Positions 1 through 12,234 of a DNA stretch of 64,000 bases are shown here, in pieces. The position numbers and the translations under genes are program-made. Location: positions 72,561 to 136,560 of the forward strand of contig QKWP01000048.1 of assembly GCA_003550325.1 (NCBI GenBank). The letters run 5' to 3'. The stretch comes from Gigaspora rosea. Lineage: Eukaryota; Glomeromycota; Glomeromycetes; Diversisporales; Gigasporaceae. Positions within the stretch are counted from its first letter, which is position 1. Every line of letters starts with the position of its first letter. Under the pieces are notes generated by a model. The model did not search any database. It was not told where the DNA came from and saw only the letters and a list, made by a program, of their open reading frames with translations.

Positions 1-1971
1 GTAGATATTTTAAGCATTCAAATACTATATCAATTACTCACTGGACTACCAATATTAATACTTCACAATCCCAATTATACCCACTTTCTCCTATTTCTTG
101 TACGCCTTGCCCAGGCTGCAATTTTAATACTAACCGTATTTCCTCTGCATGTACAATTGAAATATCTGCTACAATATCTACACTTTTTTATGGTAGAATT
201 CTACCAAACAAGCAGCTTAACCTTAATGCGAATTATATAGATCTTATTCTTTCTACTGCTATTAAACATCCTCTTACTATCCCTACACCTCCAACTTTAA
301 ATATCTCTGACCACTTAGTTTTTGATCTTTTTCTACTTAACCAAACTTCCCAATTATTACAATCATTTGCTGAAAACAATTATAATTATACATATTTTAT
401 CTTTTATACAGATGGCTCTGTTAAAAATATCTGTACTGACCAATGTTCTATGGGTATTGGTTGGGTACAACTCTATAACAATCAAATTGTAAATGAGTTT
501 TCAGCCCAACTTAAATACTGGTCCTCTTCATATCACACTGAATTAATTTCAATTCTATCTGCTATTGCTACTGTACCACAAAACTCTACTATTCAAATTT
601 TTACTGATTCACAATCAGTTATATCCAAATACATCAAACTTACACGCCTTAATCCAAACTCCCCTAAAAAATTCAAATTTACTGCATGGCCTATATGGCA
701 TACACTCCTTAATGTTATTAAATCTTTTAATATTCAACTTATACTACACAAAGTTCAGGCCCATTCTGATAACCCTTTTAATAATCGTGCTGATCAACTC
801 ACCAATCAACATATTTCTGCTTCTTTTCTTAACTTTAACTATACCAACTTCTATATTTCCATACTCTATATTGGAAAAATACTCAAGTTTTACAACCTAT
901 ATGAAGATTTATTAAAAATATTTGCAAAGCTCACATCATAGCTTTATGGTCCTCTCAGCAACGTACAAATGAATGGTCACACTTCACTCACTATTTTGAT
1001 TGGAACTCTACTTGGTTATATTTTAATAATAATCAAAAAGCTTCAAATAATATTACCAACTTCAAACTTAGCAACCTTAAAGCTTTCAAAATTAAATTAT
1101 TTTTAAATGAACTACCTTCATACTCTCACTTTCACTCAATTTATCCTAACCTATTTCCAAATACCAACTGCTTTATATGCAACACTTCTGACTCCCCTAA
1201 TCACTGGCTTTTTTGCTCTGATACAAACAATATTAACCAGATTATTTTTACTGCTATCACTAATACTATTAATTCTACAGATTTAGACCTTTCTTCAAAT
1301 ACCATATCTCAACTTAATCAAACTATTTATAATCACCCAGCCTTTTACTTATCACCAGCTCTACTTTCTCCTTGTTATATTCAAACTACACTTAAAGGCT
1401 TAATTCTTTCTTATCTTATTCAAGATCTTAGACCCTTTCACTTACCTCCTAAATTAGCTTCACAAATCATTATAAAAATTTTTCTTCAAGTCTCTGAATT
1501 ATCCTATGAGCAATTGTGGAAGCCTTACTATTCCCAATTTGCTTCATGGCGAAAAACTAATAATATTACTTATTCTTTTTCTACTACTCCTAATATATCA
1601 CAAATCAAAAAGCAACTATTTTTATGCAGAACATTTACATATAGTTGTCCTTGTGGCCAACCTGATCAACTCCATATTAACCCAAATTCATGTCCACCTA
1701 TTGGTACAGCTCTTAAGAAGATTAGTTCTTGGGCTGTCCACTGGGTTAAATATAGTTCTCCTATAAATTTTATTTTAACTTTATCAAACTAGGTGAGTCT
1801 TGACCACTCTAGTAGGTTTAGGTTGCAGATAAATTAGTCTGAGCTTCAATTCTTGCATGTAATTTAAATTTTGTATTTATGCAAAGAAGTATACTCCATG
1901 TAGTAGCTTTTCTAAATTGCTAATAAAAATATAAGCAAGACCTCACCTTAATACCAAAAAAAAAAAAAAAA
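1..1971 (+). mobile_element. LINE (non-LTR retrotransposon), 3' part
   Basis: The window opens inside a LINE and contains its RNase H domain, its C-terminal Cys/His region, a 3' untranslated stretch and a 16-nt poly(A) tail at 1956-1971. The 5' portion lies outside the window, so no target duplication can be tested. Its layout (RNase H, then a CxxC...H...C knuckle, then poly(A)) matches the more complete LINE at 44530-48727, but the protein sequences are clearly different, so these are two lineages rather than recent copies. Confidence 0.88.
3..1792 (+). pseudogene. LINE ORF2 C-terminus: RNase H plus zinc knuckle, one frameshift
   Basis: The reading frame is open from base 3 to the stop at 939-941, then continues in another frame from about 905 to the stop at 1790-1792. 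The first part carries an RNase H fold: FYTDGS (about 397-417), an E in the HTEL motif (about 534), a D in FTDSQS (about 600) and a terminal H/D pair in VQAHSDN...RADQL (about 753-797). These are the D-E-D-D catalytic positions. The second part carries a knuckle of form CFICN...HWLFC (about 1171-1218) and a Cys-rich tail (about 1627-1695). RNase H removes the RNA strand during target-primed reverse transcription in several LINE clades. The frameshift around 860-905 joins the two halves imperfectly, so the element is not functional as it stands. There is no other in-frame stop, so decay is modest. Confidence 0.82.
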
Positions 1972-2313
1972 TTAAAAGTTGCCTATGAGCCATCTTAAAT
2001 GAAGTAGATATATATTGTAAATTTAATATTAAGTTTTAATACTTATTTAAATAAATTAGAATTAATATTGGTTGCATATTAATGTTATAGTTAAGATTAT
2101 ATTCAAAACTACCTTTCTGGTATTTTTTATTAGTGTTAAACATATGTTTTAACATTTATTTTTTGTATTTTTGCTTTTTTTTACTTCGTTGAATTGATAA
2201 AATTCATGATTTGATTGGTTGATCATTTGGTTACATATAAAATTGATTATCAAAATCGAATTACACAAGATACCCTACCCTTAAAAAATTTTATAAAATT
2301 TAAATTTTTTATA
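1972..2313. other. AT-rich spacer, no gene seen
   Basis: This is AT-rich sequence between the LINE tail and the first MITE. I see no credible reading frame, tRNA or repeat in it. Confidence 0.5.
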
Positions 2314-2667
2314 GGAAATTATAAGCATCTCTTGCGGGATATATATAAGTTATATATCTCCCACAACCAAATTCATTTAAAGTAGGATTAGGGTTTGTAT
2401 AAGGGTTAGTGTTAGTAATGTATATAGTAAAATTGGTCAAAGGAAATTTTTTGTTAGGCTCGAAAAGTAGTTTCTTATATAAATGTTCAAGAAATAAACA
2501 ATTTTTGAAAAGGCGAACATTTGTTTTGAAATTTTTTTGATCGTGTTATGTTACATCAAGGGTGATTAACTATTTGCTAATTTGGTATCGATCATTGCAT
2601 GGAATGATTTTTAATGGCCAATTTTGTGGGAGATACATCTCCTGTGGAAGATGCCTAGCAACACCCA
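2314..2667 (+). mobile_element. MULE-type MITE, copy A (9-bp TSD)
   Basis: A 354-bp element flanked by perfect 9-bp direct repeats TTTTTTATA (2305-2313 and 2668-2676). The ends form an inverted repeat: GCATCTCTTGCGGGAT near the left, and GCATCTTCCACAGGAGAT when the right end is read in reverse. The interior holds TTAGGG-like tracts (about 2386-2415) and a TTTTTTGTTAGG...GTTTC core also found at 15265, 19886, 34868 and 37037. It has no coding capacity. A 9-bp duplication is the hallmark of Mutator-like elements. The TSD is T-rich, so alone it would be weak; the matching interior supports it. Confidence 0.72.
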
Positions 2668-2690
2668 TTTTTTATATATAAAACTATTAA

Positions 2691-3185
2691 GGGTAGAGGG
2701 TATGTAGATCATTTCTATTAATAAATGAGTTACTAAAAATTTTATTTTTAATAATAAAGAAAATTTTTATTAAGTAACTATATTAAATTTTAAATAAACT
2801 TGTAGAGGAGGTTTTTCTGATTCTAATGGTGGTCGAATCATTAAAATTGGCCCAGTAGAATGTAAGATATAGTTGTTTTTATCTTCGCGACCCTATTTTA
2901 CTTATTGTTTACACGTGATTTGATTGGCCAATTTGTGATCGCCCCCGCAGAATAGACCCCACCCCCGCAAAAGTTGATACTATAAAAACTTTATCAAATT
3001 CTATTCAAAATTAATGAAATTTTTAGGATATGTGTAATTTTTTATTACGAACAACTTTACTTAGTACAAAAAATCAATTTATATAGTAAAAAATTAATTT
3101 TTATATGTAGCAACTTTTAAATTCGCATTAAAAATATTTTTTGTCACTCGTTTACTAATAGAAATGATCTACATACCCTCTACTC
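2691..3185. mobile_element. TTAA-flanked MITE, copy 1
   Basis: Inverted ends GGGTAGAGGGTATGTAGATC (from 2691) and its near complement ending at 3185 are flanked on both sides by TTAA (2687-2690 and 3186-3189). The inverted repeat runs at least 50 bp. TTAA targets are typical of piggyBac-like elements. The interior has no ORF and carries a fragment (about 2815-2880) of the GATCTACTGG palindrome family found at 37800, 49143 and 53470. A second copy of similar length is at 29548-30052. Confidence 0.65.
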
Positions 3186-3259
3186 TTAAATAAAGTTCAG
3201 GTAAATGGGTTATAACTTTATTTATTTTAATACTATAATGCCAGGTTATTATTTTTTAA

Positions 3260-3812
3260 AATTAAAATTTAATTAGTAATTCGTGAGAGATAGGAAGAAT
3301 TACTATAGTAATACTATATTTACATGAGGGGATATTAAATATAATAAAAACAATTAATATCTATAATCTAGAGCCAGAATTAAAATTTCTCAATTCCTGT
3401 CAAGTCACCACCTTTTGTATTGCTAACAAAACTGCAAAGGCAAGTTTTCTCTTTCTAATAGTAGTAAAATTATCCAAATTGACCTAATATATCAAGAAAT
3501 GTTCTTTATGATATATAAAAATTTTTTTGTAGATCTGCAAAGAAGTTTCATATAGCCACAAAGACAAAAATCAGTATACCTCTTAATATATTAGGCCAAT
3601 TTTGATAATTTTACTGCCATTAGAAAGAGAAAACTTGCCTCTACAGTTTTGTTAGCAATACAAAAAATGTTAACTCAACAGGAATTATGAAATTTTAATT
3701 CTGGTTTCAGATTATATGTATTAATTGTTTTTATTATTTAATAATCCATTTCTATATATATAAATTCTGTACATCTCTCACAAATTAAATTTTATAATTT
3801 AAAAAATTTTAA
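3260..3812. mobile_element. Foldback element with about 200-bp inverted repeats
   Basis: The left arm (about 3260-3500) and right arm (about 3590-3812) are reverse complements over roughly 200 bp. They share, for example, the block around 3425-3465 that recurs inverted at 3625-3665. No ORF. A TSD could not be fixed because both borders are A/T runs. Confidence 0.6.
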
Positions 3813-3819
3813 AAATTTT

Positions 3820-4205
3820 TAATGTAGGGTGTATGTAGATCATTTTTCATATGATCTACATGGAATATTAGATTTTTACATAGTAAATAAAAAATGCTTC
3901 TAATAAAACTTTTAATAGCTTAACCAATTTGATCAAATTTATGTAATGGTTTAATCCAGTATGTTTATAATAGTGAAGTTTTTACAATATATTGCTTTAA
4001 AAATATAACTTTATATATAATTAAAATTTCTGAGGTTGCATATGTTTTTTTAAATAGTACAAAGAATTGCTAATTCTAATAGGTTGAATCATATGATGTT
4101 TACATAATATTATATGATTTTAGTTACACAAGTTGATTTACAATCTATTTTATATAAATTTGAAAATATTGACATTTTACTTCTAAATAAAAGTCTGGCC
4201 TATTG
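3820..4205. repeat. Partial TTAA-MITE-related sequence
   Basis: It starts with GTAGGGTGTATGTAGATCA (3825-3843), close to the ends of the elements at 2691 and 29548, and shares the downstream block with TGCTNCTAATAAAACTTTT seen at about 29622. No matching right end was found, so this is probably a truncated copy. Bases 4206-4500 show nothing beyond AT-rich sequence. Confidence 0.45.
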
Positions 4206-4502
4206 GGTCTTTTTTTTTATATTATGAGAAAAAAATTAATTTTATATGGCTTTATAAACTTAAATAAAAATTTTTTATTAAATTAATTAATTAAATAAGT
4301 ACAAAAACATTTTTAATTAAAATTTAAAAATAATTTTTATAAATATAGTTTTAATTTGTTATTACTACATATAACCAAATAAAATATTAAACAAATCAAA
4401 GTTTTTGAATAATAGTTTTTATTTAAGTCCAATTTTATTATTAAGACATAATAATTTTGGATTTAAATTAAAAGAATAGCTTTTATTTAATAGTAGCTTT
4501 TA

Positions 4503-4876
4503 CCATATTTACTAGAAATAATGTACATGGGCGTTATTTCGAAAATTGCATTTTCTTAAAATAGCATGTTGGTTTCAAAATAACGGTATGTGCGTTACAA
4601 TATAATGCACACTCCAAATGCTAAATTAATAATCTGCTAAATAACGAATTCAAATAACACGCAAAAATAAGAATTTATTAAGTCAAAAAATCTGACTAAA
4701 ATTGGAAAGGCTATATATAAAATTAAGAAATACAGGTTTTTTATGTATCACACATATATAATGCACAATTTTTTAAAAATAGACCTTTACTCTAAAATAA
4801 TGCCTATTCGCATACTTGAATAACGTGCATCTCCTCAAAATAATGCGCAAGTGCGCATTATTTCGAGTAAATACAG
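4503..4876. mobile_element. Mariner-type MITE with TA target
   Basis: Left end CATATTTACTAGAAATAATG and right end (reverse complement) CTGTATTTACTCGAAATAAT form inverted repeats directly flanked by TA (4501-4502 and 4877-4878). The subterminal part contains a TGCGCAAGTGCGCA palindrome. No ORF. The TA duplication and CTGTAT/CAGTAT ends fit Tc1/mariner/pogo-derived MITEs. Confidence 0.6.
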
Positions 4877-4878
4877 TA

Positions 4879-5100
4879 TTTAATCATTAGCAAATTTTAT
4901 ATATAGATATTGATCAATATATAGCACTTAATCGTTTTATATCAATTATAAAATATCGTTATATGTCGATTAATTGGATAAAAATCAATATATATCATTT
5001 TTTATATTAAATTGTTATATATCTATAAATCGATTATAATCGTAATTTTGAAACGATATATGATGATTAGCAGATCTTTAACGATTACATAATATTTTAA
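4879..5100. repeat. ATCGAT-rich low-complexity palindromic stretch
   Basis: Repeated short forms of ATCGAT, GATTATAATC and ATATATCG in both orientations. Similar tracts occur at about 17708-17870 and 25045-25200. No gene seen. Confidence 0.45.
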
Positions 5101-5129
5101 CTGTATCACAAAAATTTCATTCCAGATCA

Positions 5130-6560
5130 CCGGGTAAAAAAAAAAAAAACAAATACAAATTTTTAAAAAATTTTCTATGCCCATCTAATCCGTAATGTAA
5201 ATTAGATCATAAAAATATATACTACAAAATAAAAAAAACTTAAAAAAAAAAAAAAAGCCATTTCAACCTATTTTTACCCCGCTTTCTTTTACTTCTCTTT
5301 TTCTTTTACCCCTTTCTCCCTTTTACCCTTCTCTCTATTTTGCCTCTCTTTTCCTTTTATCCTTCTCTTCCTTTTTTTTTTATTTTAATATTTCGAATAT
5401 ATTTGAAATATTTTAGGATGATCTGTAACCTGGATCATATCAGAACGCGTTTGACTAATATTTTTGAAATGTTTGATGATTTTTGATGATTGTACTACAA
5501 GATCAGATTAGATCTTTGTTTGTTTTTTTTTGTTTATAATTTAGATCTTCTATCAATTTTACATTGTTTTTTGTTTTCCTTTTGTTTTTGGTTTCGTTTC
5601 ATTTTTTTAGATTTGTTTTGTTTTTTTTTAAATATTTTTAAATATTTTTAAATATTTTTTATTTTATTTTTACACTTTACTACTAGTACTTTGCAAGAAA
5701 TCCAATGATTTTTCAGCACTTATTGCAAGCCAACTCAGCCTTTTGACACTTTGCAAGAACACACAACTACTTTTTTTAGTAATTTCTAAAGTTCAAGAAT
5801 GCAAGTTTTCATAAGTTTTCGCAAGTTTTCACTAGTTATCGCAAGTTTTTGCAAGGTTTCATTTTATTTTTTTTTCGTTTTATGTTTTTTGTTTTTGTTT
5901 TTTTTTTATTTTTATTAATTTATCACTTTGTGAAAACCTTCGATGATTTCTGAATTGCAAAATACAAACTCGAAATAAAGATTTGGGGCTTTGTTTATTT
6001 TTTATTTAGTTTGCTTACATTTTTGTTTTTTGCAAGAAAATGACTTGACTTTTCCAGCACTTTTAAGAACACCAATTCTAACATCTCTGGTACTTTGCAA
6101 GAAGGCATGAATATAAACGAATATAATCGAATATAAGCAAATATGAGCGAAATATAATAGTTTATTTTTTTTGAGTTTGTTTTTTTTGTTATTTTTTGGG
6201 TTTGTTTTTTGTTTTTTGTTTGTTTTTTTTTATTTATTTTTTTAATTTTATTTTATTTATTCCTTACTTCTTTCAGAACTTTGCAAAAAAACGTCCAAAT
6301 TTTTAGCACTTTGCAAGAAAATGTCCTAACTTTTCAGCACTTTGCAAGAATAGCAAATATAAGCGAATATAAGCGAATATGAGCGAATATAAGCGAATAT
6401 GAGTGAATATAAGAAATATAATAGTTTATTTTTTTTGTTTTTATTTTTTATTTTTTTTGGTTTCATTTTTTTTGGATTTATTTTTTTGGTATTTTTTTAT
6501 AATAATGCACAATAAAATATGTAATATTTAATATATAATAATAATAATAATAATAATAAA
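5130..6560. repeat. Low-complexity T-rich block with scattered short repeats
   Basis: It comprises poly-A/T and pyrimidine tracts (C/T-rich at 5272-5375), a dispersed CACTTTGCAAGAA motif (about 5686, 5748, 6090, 6307, 6339), CAAGTTTTC repeats near 5800-5850, and a (TAA)n microsatellite at about 6533-6558. No open frame worth calling. Confidence 0.6.
6350..6415 (+). repeat. 12-bp minisatellite (unit AAGCGAATATGA)
   Basis: About five head-to-tail units of GAATATAAGCGA/GAATATGAGCGA. A shorter, more diverged version is at about 6110-6155. Confidence 0.7.
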
Positions 6561-6725
6561 ATTTTATATTAAATTGTGAAAACTTGCGAATATTTTATAT
6601 TTAATAATACGGTGAATAATTAATTGAGTTCCATTATAAAATTTTTTTATATTTACTAAGTGTTGTAAAATATATAAAATTATTCATAACTTAGCTTATT
6701 TAAATGCATAACCTCAATAAAATTT

Positions 6726-6927
6726 GTAAGCCTCTCTATATGACCCATTGACCCAGGTTCAACTCGAGTTGGGTTGGGTCAGACCTGGGTCGGGTTTTAC
6801 ATGAGATGGGTCAGACCCGGGTTGGGTTTGGCATGAGGTGGGTCAGACCCGGCTCGGGTTTTGACCCAAGTGGGTCTGACCTGGGTTAAGCCCAAACCCA
6901 ACCCAACCCGACCTATTAAGACCCCTA
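6726..6927. repeat. GGGTCAGACC / GGGTTGGGTC bidirectional motif array
   Basis: Short GC-rich motifs such as GGGTCAGACCCGGGTT recur in direct and inverted order, so the block can fold on itself. The right end reads AGACCCCTA, resembling the TA-ending termini of the 8-bp-TSD group described at 7872. No clear left end or TSD was found. Its base composition is sharply richer in G+C than its surroundings. Confidence 0.55.
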
Positions 6928-6989
6928 GTAATCGATATATATCTATATATAAAATTTGCCGATGATTATATATAGTATAACTTATATAG

Positions 6990-7262
6990 ATTGTGGTATG
7001 ATTCTCCGAAAGTTAGTTATCTGCCAGCTCATTTTACCGACCCCATATCCCCGACAGAATGTTTCACCTACAGCACTTTTTGTTGACAAGATATTTCCTC
7101 GACATACCATGTTTTCTACAGCTTCTTTTACTGACATCTCATAATTTGACAAGACATTTCTCGGACATGACATATTTCTAATTTGACTTTTCTCTAACAC
7201 TAAGTTTTATCGAATGCACTTTTCTCGACAGCCCATTTACTGGCAGCTTTTTGTTCAATTTT
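6990..7262 (-). repeat. 16-bp minisatellite, inverted copy of the 13686 array
   Basis: Read on the minus strand this is a degenerate array with a 16-bp period, consensus near GGAAATATCTTGTCGG. Over roughly 130 bp (7010-7140) it aligns to 13850-13980, so the two blocks share a common origin beyond the unit motif. An open frame of about 72 codons on the minus strand (7200-6982) is a consequence of the repeat; see the finding on this pair. Confidence 0.65.
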
Positions 7263-7863
7263 TTATTCACATGAATTCAATATGACAAGCTATTTATTTA
7301 AATTCTCATTCGCATTAATTTAGTCTATGCATATAATAACTATAATTTATTAAACAAAGTATTTTAAGATAAGCTTTTCGCCAATTCTTTTTATCCATGT
7401 TAATTCAGTACATGAATAATTAAATAGTTGTGTTATTCATTAGTCTTTTAATTTTTTTTAGCTTTATTCAATAAATTTCGTCCAAAATTTTAGGAATTAA
7501 ATCATTTATCACAACTAATTTTAAAAATATTAATCTCATCATGTTAATTAATTAGTACTATTTAACAAAATTTTTGTATATTAACTTTCACAAAATATAT
7601 CAATTTACAACACCTAAATTTTACCAGCTCACTATATTTATCTGGTTTCTCATAATTGAGACTGTTTTATATGAGAGTGACGCCAAGCATAAAAATTTAG
7701 CATTATAAATGATTATTCCACATCAGCATTGGTTGAAGTGCAGATTTAGTGAAGAGTAATATTCATATATTTAGTAAAGCTTAAAATTAGAGCTCTGAAG
7801 CAATGCATAATTAATGCTATGGTAAATAAGAAAAATAATACTTTCAGTACTTTTCATATTTAC
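7263..7863. other. AT-rich intergenic sequence
   Basis: No gene, RNA or repeat recognised. Confidence 0.4.
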
Positions 7864-7871
7864 TTTCAGCC

Positions 7872-8059
7872 TAGTGTTTTGACCTGTCATGAAAATCCCA
7901 ACTCGGGTCACCCGGGCTACCCAGATTATAACAATTTCTGACCCGTGACGCATACAGGTCACCCAATCCAGGTAAGAACAGAGATATAGCCTGTATATAT
8001 AGTTTATAACCAACTCATGCGGAGTGACCCAGGTGATACTTACCCTGGTCAGAACACTA
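7872..8059. mobile_element. hAT-type non-autonomous element with GGGTNACC motifs
   Basis: A 188-bp element with inverted ends TAGTGTTTTGACC (left) and TAGTGTTCTGACC (right, reverse complement). It is flanked by perfect 8-bp direct repeats TTTCAGCC (7864-7871 and 8060-8067). The subterminal regions repeat CGGGTCACCCGG-like motifs in both orientations. An 8-bp duplication with TA(G)-starting ends is diagnostic of the hAT superfamily. No coding capacity. Confidence 0.8.
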
Positions 8060-8067
8060 TTTCAGCC

Positions 8068-8440
8068 TATGTTTGGCTAAAAAGGTCGAATTGATTGGAT
8101 CGTCACGTGGGTACGTGATCCATGTAATGATCAGAATCATGTTTATGTAGGGTTTGTAGCATATAAAACAGTAGTTTGAATAAAAAGTCTTTAATTAATT
8201 TAGGAGTTAATAATTGTGTGATTGATTTATTATGTAGTAAGAGTCAAATCAATATTTATAAGCAGAAATAAAGTAAATTTGAATCGCTTCTTTGAATAAA
8301 ATCAAATATAAAAGTAACCCAAAAATACTCCTTTTCAAATGTATGATCTGTATTACCTGGACGATATTTATTAAGTGTGCCCCACCAGAGGTTATGTTAA
8401 TTAGTGGTTATATTAATTAGTAGCAAAAGTCACTAATTTA
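8068..8440. other. AT-rich intergenic sequence
   Basis: No gene or repeat recognised, apart from a local duplication of TTAATTAGTGGTTAT at about 8397-8422. Confidence 0.35.
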
Positions 8441-8443
8441 CCT

Positions 8444-8700
8444 GTGATAGTTGCCGCGGGTAGTAACATGGGTCACCCAGGTGATAAAAAAATTTTATAG
8501 TCTAATTCTAAAAAAAACCCCCCCCTGTTTTACGCGATTTTATCGCAATTTTTACTTTTTCGCAATTTTTGCTTTTTCGCAATTTTTGCTTTTTTTAATT
8601 TTTGTATTTATTACAATACAATTTCATTTATTTATTGTAACCAACCCATGTAGGTAACCCACGGATAACCTGGGTGATACCTACTCGGGTCTGAACACTA
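8444..8700. mobile_element. hAT-type non-autonomous element, left end damaged
   Basis: The right end reads CGGGTCTGAACACTA and is followed by GTTGCATG, matching the ends of the element at 7872. The left side begins abruptly with GTTGC followed by CGCGGGTAGTAACATGGGTC. This suggests that a few terminal bases and part of the TSD were deleted. GGGTNACC motifs occur near both ends. A 3-fold CGCAATTTTTGCTTTTT repeat lies at about 8541-8592. Confidence 0.5.
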
Positions 8701-9488
8701 GTTGCATGTGAATGAACTATTGGGCCATATATCCATGTCTAATAAAATTGCAATTACCATGAGTTTAACACATGGAAATTCGCATATAATAAACTCATGT
8801 CTATACATTCTATCCAGGATTATTTAAAATGCACATACATATTATTCTTTCTTATTATACAAGTCACTGTTGTACTATTTGTTTAAGATAGTTACTCAGA
8901 TGGCTTAGCAATACTTATCATTAACTTAATACAAATATGAAAGTCTTGAATATAGACAAATATTTGTAAAAGTGAAAACTTTTGTTATTTTTTGAAAAAA
9001 TTATAAGCATGTTTTTATTAAAGAACAGGGAAGATTTTTACATATTTAATTTTCTTCCAATCACGTAGCTCATTTATATCTGCTTAGTGTCTCACTAAAT
9101 TCTTACTTCAATCTTACAATGTTTTATATCTTTGTAAGAGATAAATTTACAGTAAATATCTTTGCTATATGCAAATAATATGTAGGCTAAATAATAACAA
9201 AGAAATTTTTTTTTGAAATAAAAAATAAAAAAGAATAAAAGAAAAGGAAACAAGAAATAAAAAATACCAATGATATAAGTCAAAAATACTAGTAATACAA
9301 AATAAAACAATTCCTACGATTTAAGTCAAAATACTACCAATATAAAATGAAATAATATATAAAAAAAGAAAAAGAAACAAGAAATAAAAAAGAAAAATAT
9401 ATACGCATATTATCGACAGATCAATTTGCTTGGGCTATTTTTGAAATTTCTCTTAAAAAAGCTTATAATATTTGTTTTTTTTTTCTCA
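8701..9488. other. AT-rich intergenic sequence with A/T homopolymer runs
   Basis: No credible gene. Long open stretches on the minus strand (about 9095-9310) are Phe/Tyr/Leu-rich artefacts of A-runs. Confidence 0.5.
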
Positions 9489-10972
9489 TCACGATTCTAA
9501 TATTACATAATCACAAAAAATATTATGTGCAATATCTCTTAAAAAGTCAACAAGTGTATAAGTATCACAGTTATTAAAAACTGATAGAATTCTTCTTTCA
9601 TAATCAATTAAGCATTTTTGTTGAGTTGGACGAGATTTACCACGCAAAACACGTTCAATTTGCATATCAACTTGTTGTTGCTCTTTGCACATTTCCTCAA
9701 TAATTGTATAAGTACCAAGATGCATTTTTCCTACAATATTGTTCCATCTATTATGCCATCCTTCGACTAAGTTTTGTGTTCTAGAAAATCCATTTTCGAC
9801 CAATTAATGTACTGACCAAAACGATGGGGGAAATAAAGGTGGATTATGAGCTGTAACTCCATTTCGAAGCCATTGTCGAATCCGTCCATAGATGTAATTG
9901 TTTTCAAAATAATTAATAATTTCAGTAGTATTAGAAGGCATCATGGGCTTAATCGTGTCAAATGCAACTGGAATCTCTAAAGGAGGAAGAAAAGCAAGTA
10001 CTGCTAAATAGTGTAATCTAAGACTAAAAGCTTCATTACTACCATATTTGACAGCTAATCCTTCAGCTTGGATTCTTTTCCAAAGATTTTGACAAAAATG
10101 AAAGTAACAACCTTTATGAGTAGAATTAGGAAACTTAGATTGGACGGCATTAATAACTGATTGCTCAAAATCAGTTATAATTACAGGTGGGCTTAAATTA
10201 TAACCTGCTTCTTCGCTTAAGTTTAATAACTCTTGAAATACACGTTTATAACTTTCCTCTAATTGGTTCGTCATTAAAATATAGACTAAAGGGAAAACTC
10301 AGAAATTACTTTCACCTCCAACTGGAGCATGAATAGTATATATTTGTCGAAAAAGTGTGGGTACAGTCTTGAATGTTCCATCCATTAGCCAGTAATTTGC
10401 TTCTTCAAGGTGAAGTAAGTTATTACTAATACAAAAAATCATAATCTTTTCATTATCAATATCTATTTCCCTAGCTAAAAATCGTTCTCCTCTTATAGTT
10501 GTTTGTAATTGAATAGGAACATCTATTTCTTGTAGTTTTGTGGTTGAGAAGGCAGATTTCTAAGCCAAATATGTAGAATTTGCTTGCGCAATGCCTGACT
10601 ATTAGGCATATAATAAAAAGAATCCTCAGGCATCTCAATTGCTGTATCATGAATTATTTGAGATAGTTTCTCATGAGTTTGGGATGCCAATTCCTTTATA
10701 TTATTAAGTGCTTGAATTACATCAACACGGCTTGCTTCAGGAGCATGGTTATGCTCACTAAACTTTTTTAAAATATGAATTTGGCCTTCTAAAGTTGTGA
10801 CCGCTCTTCCTTTACAATTACGAGAATCTCTCTGTTCACAGCACCAGTAAAAAGATTCATCACGATTTTTGTCCTTTACAAGCAAATATCCACGAACTAC
10901 AATTTTTTGTTTATTATGTGTAGTATTAACTGTTTCACATACTTCACGATTCATAGTAAATAGTAGGTGCAA
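9489..10972 (-). pseudogene. MULE-type transposase with FLYWCH zinc finger (broken)
   Basis: Read from 10972 leftward. An N-terminal FLYWCH-like finger (10972-10523) carries YWCC, CKGRAV and a HNH. A MULE transposase core follows, with WLMDGTFKTVP (about 10375), PLVYILM (about 10290), the second catalytic aspartate in ITDFEQSV (about 10190) and the CYFHFCQNLWKRI box (about 10115-10075). The C-terminal part (9803-9489) has RTQNLVEGWHNR. FLYWCH fingers bind DNA, and MULE transposases cut and rejoin element ends using a DDE nuclease. Three lesions break it: a one-base frameshift near 10540, a TGA near 10300 and a TAA at 9804-9806. The remaining frames are otherwise continuous, so inactivation is fairly recent. 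I could not identify terminal inverted repeats for it. It is one of two MULE relics that could once have mobilised the 9-bp-TSD MITEs here; that link is inference. Confidence 0.85.
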
Positions 10973-12231
10973 AGGATCTTAATAAAAAATTTAACTCGGG
11001 ATAGTAAAAGAAGTATTATAGAAAGAATTGGTTTATCACAATACAATAATTTTTTTAATTCGAATATGCTTTTTTTATATTTTAGATTGATAAAACGATC
11101 TTAATATCTTTTAATCTAATCTACTACTTTTAATGGTTATTAATTATTTATCTTTGAGACGTTCTAGATAATATAATGCAAGATTTTCATTTTACTTCTT
11201 AATTTGTTTTAAACACATGTTTTTTTTTATTTTATTAATTTCTTTATCTTCTTTTACAAATTTAGAACAACTTTAAGAATAATTATTCATTGTCATATAT
11301 AATATTTAGCCTGCTTCATAGATTTGTATCATTTCATCGACAATTATCTTACTGATACATAATCTTACAACCAAGAAGATAAAAAAAGTTAATAAATTTA
11401 TATTCGTAAAAATTACATATTATTTATTTTCAAAACTATAGAAATTTAGTTAGTCTTTCACGAATTCGAAGCAGCTTCCAAAATTAAGTATTCATTGTTT
11501 TATATGATATCTTAACCTGCTTCTTAAATTTGTATCATTTTATCGACAGTTATCTTACCGACAAATAATATTACAATTAATACTAACTAAATTTCTATAG
11601 TTTATTGCAAGATAAATAATATGATAATTTTACAAATTAGCATGGCCATAGAGCCCAAACATTACTAAAATAAAGCTTTGTACTTCTTTAGTAGCCGCTT
11701 TAAATTGTCAAGTTATTGCACAATAAGCAGGAGTGGGAAAGAAAAATAAAGCCAGTTTTCACTACAAGGCAAGTGATGAAAAGAGAAAAAGAACCCTCCT
11801 CCAAAGAAAAATATCATTAAAAATTTCAATACTATTAAATCGTTCTTTCTCATTCTAGCATACTTAGAACAAGATAATACTCTTCTATTTTACTATACTG
11901 ATTATTTGTATCAATTACCATATTAACTAGAAATTACTTAAATTTAATAAGATATTCAGAATTTATTATAACACAGCCCATAAAAAGCTAAACAGCAAAT
12001 AATCCCCATAAAGTTGTCTAATCTCGCAATAATAATTGTATATTTGTATTGTTATTTTTTACCAAGCTCCTTAGTTCAACTTCTACTTTTGTTAATATAA
12101 CTAGCTTCACAGTTGACCTAACAAGTTCCAGCCAAGTTCTAATCTACATTAATCCAGAATTTACAATACAAAAAGTATTGCACACATATGACACATTGTC
12201 AATTGGAAGCATCTAACTAATTTTATATTGA
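10973..12231. repeat. AT-rich intergenic with a direct-repeat pair
   Basis: A block of about 100 bp at 11265-11363 recurs at 11472-11571. Both contain the sequence CCTGCTTC followed by ATCGACA and ATCTTAC. Nothing else recognisable. Confidence 0.5.
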
Positions 12232-12234
12232 TAA

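Noticed and set aside
6726..6927. Possible complete hAT-type element of the GGGTCAGACC type
   Set aside because: Only the right end (AGACCCCTA) fits. The left border has no TAG-type end, and the flanks GTAAGCCT and GTAATCGA do not match. Kept only as a repeat array.
9095..9310. Minus-strand open frame of 71 codons
   Set aside because: It is composed almost wholly of Phe, Leu, Tyr and Lys from A/T homopolymers, and no domain pattern is visible.
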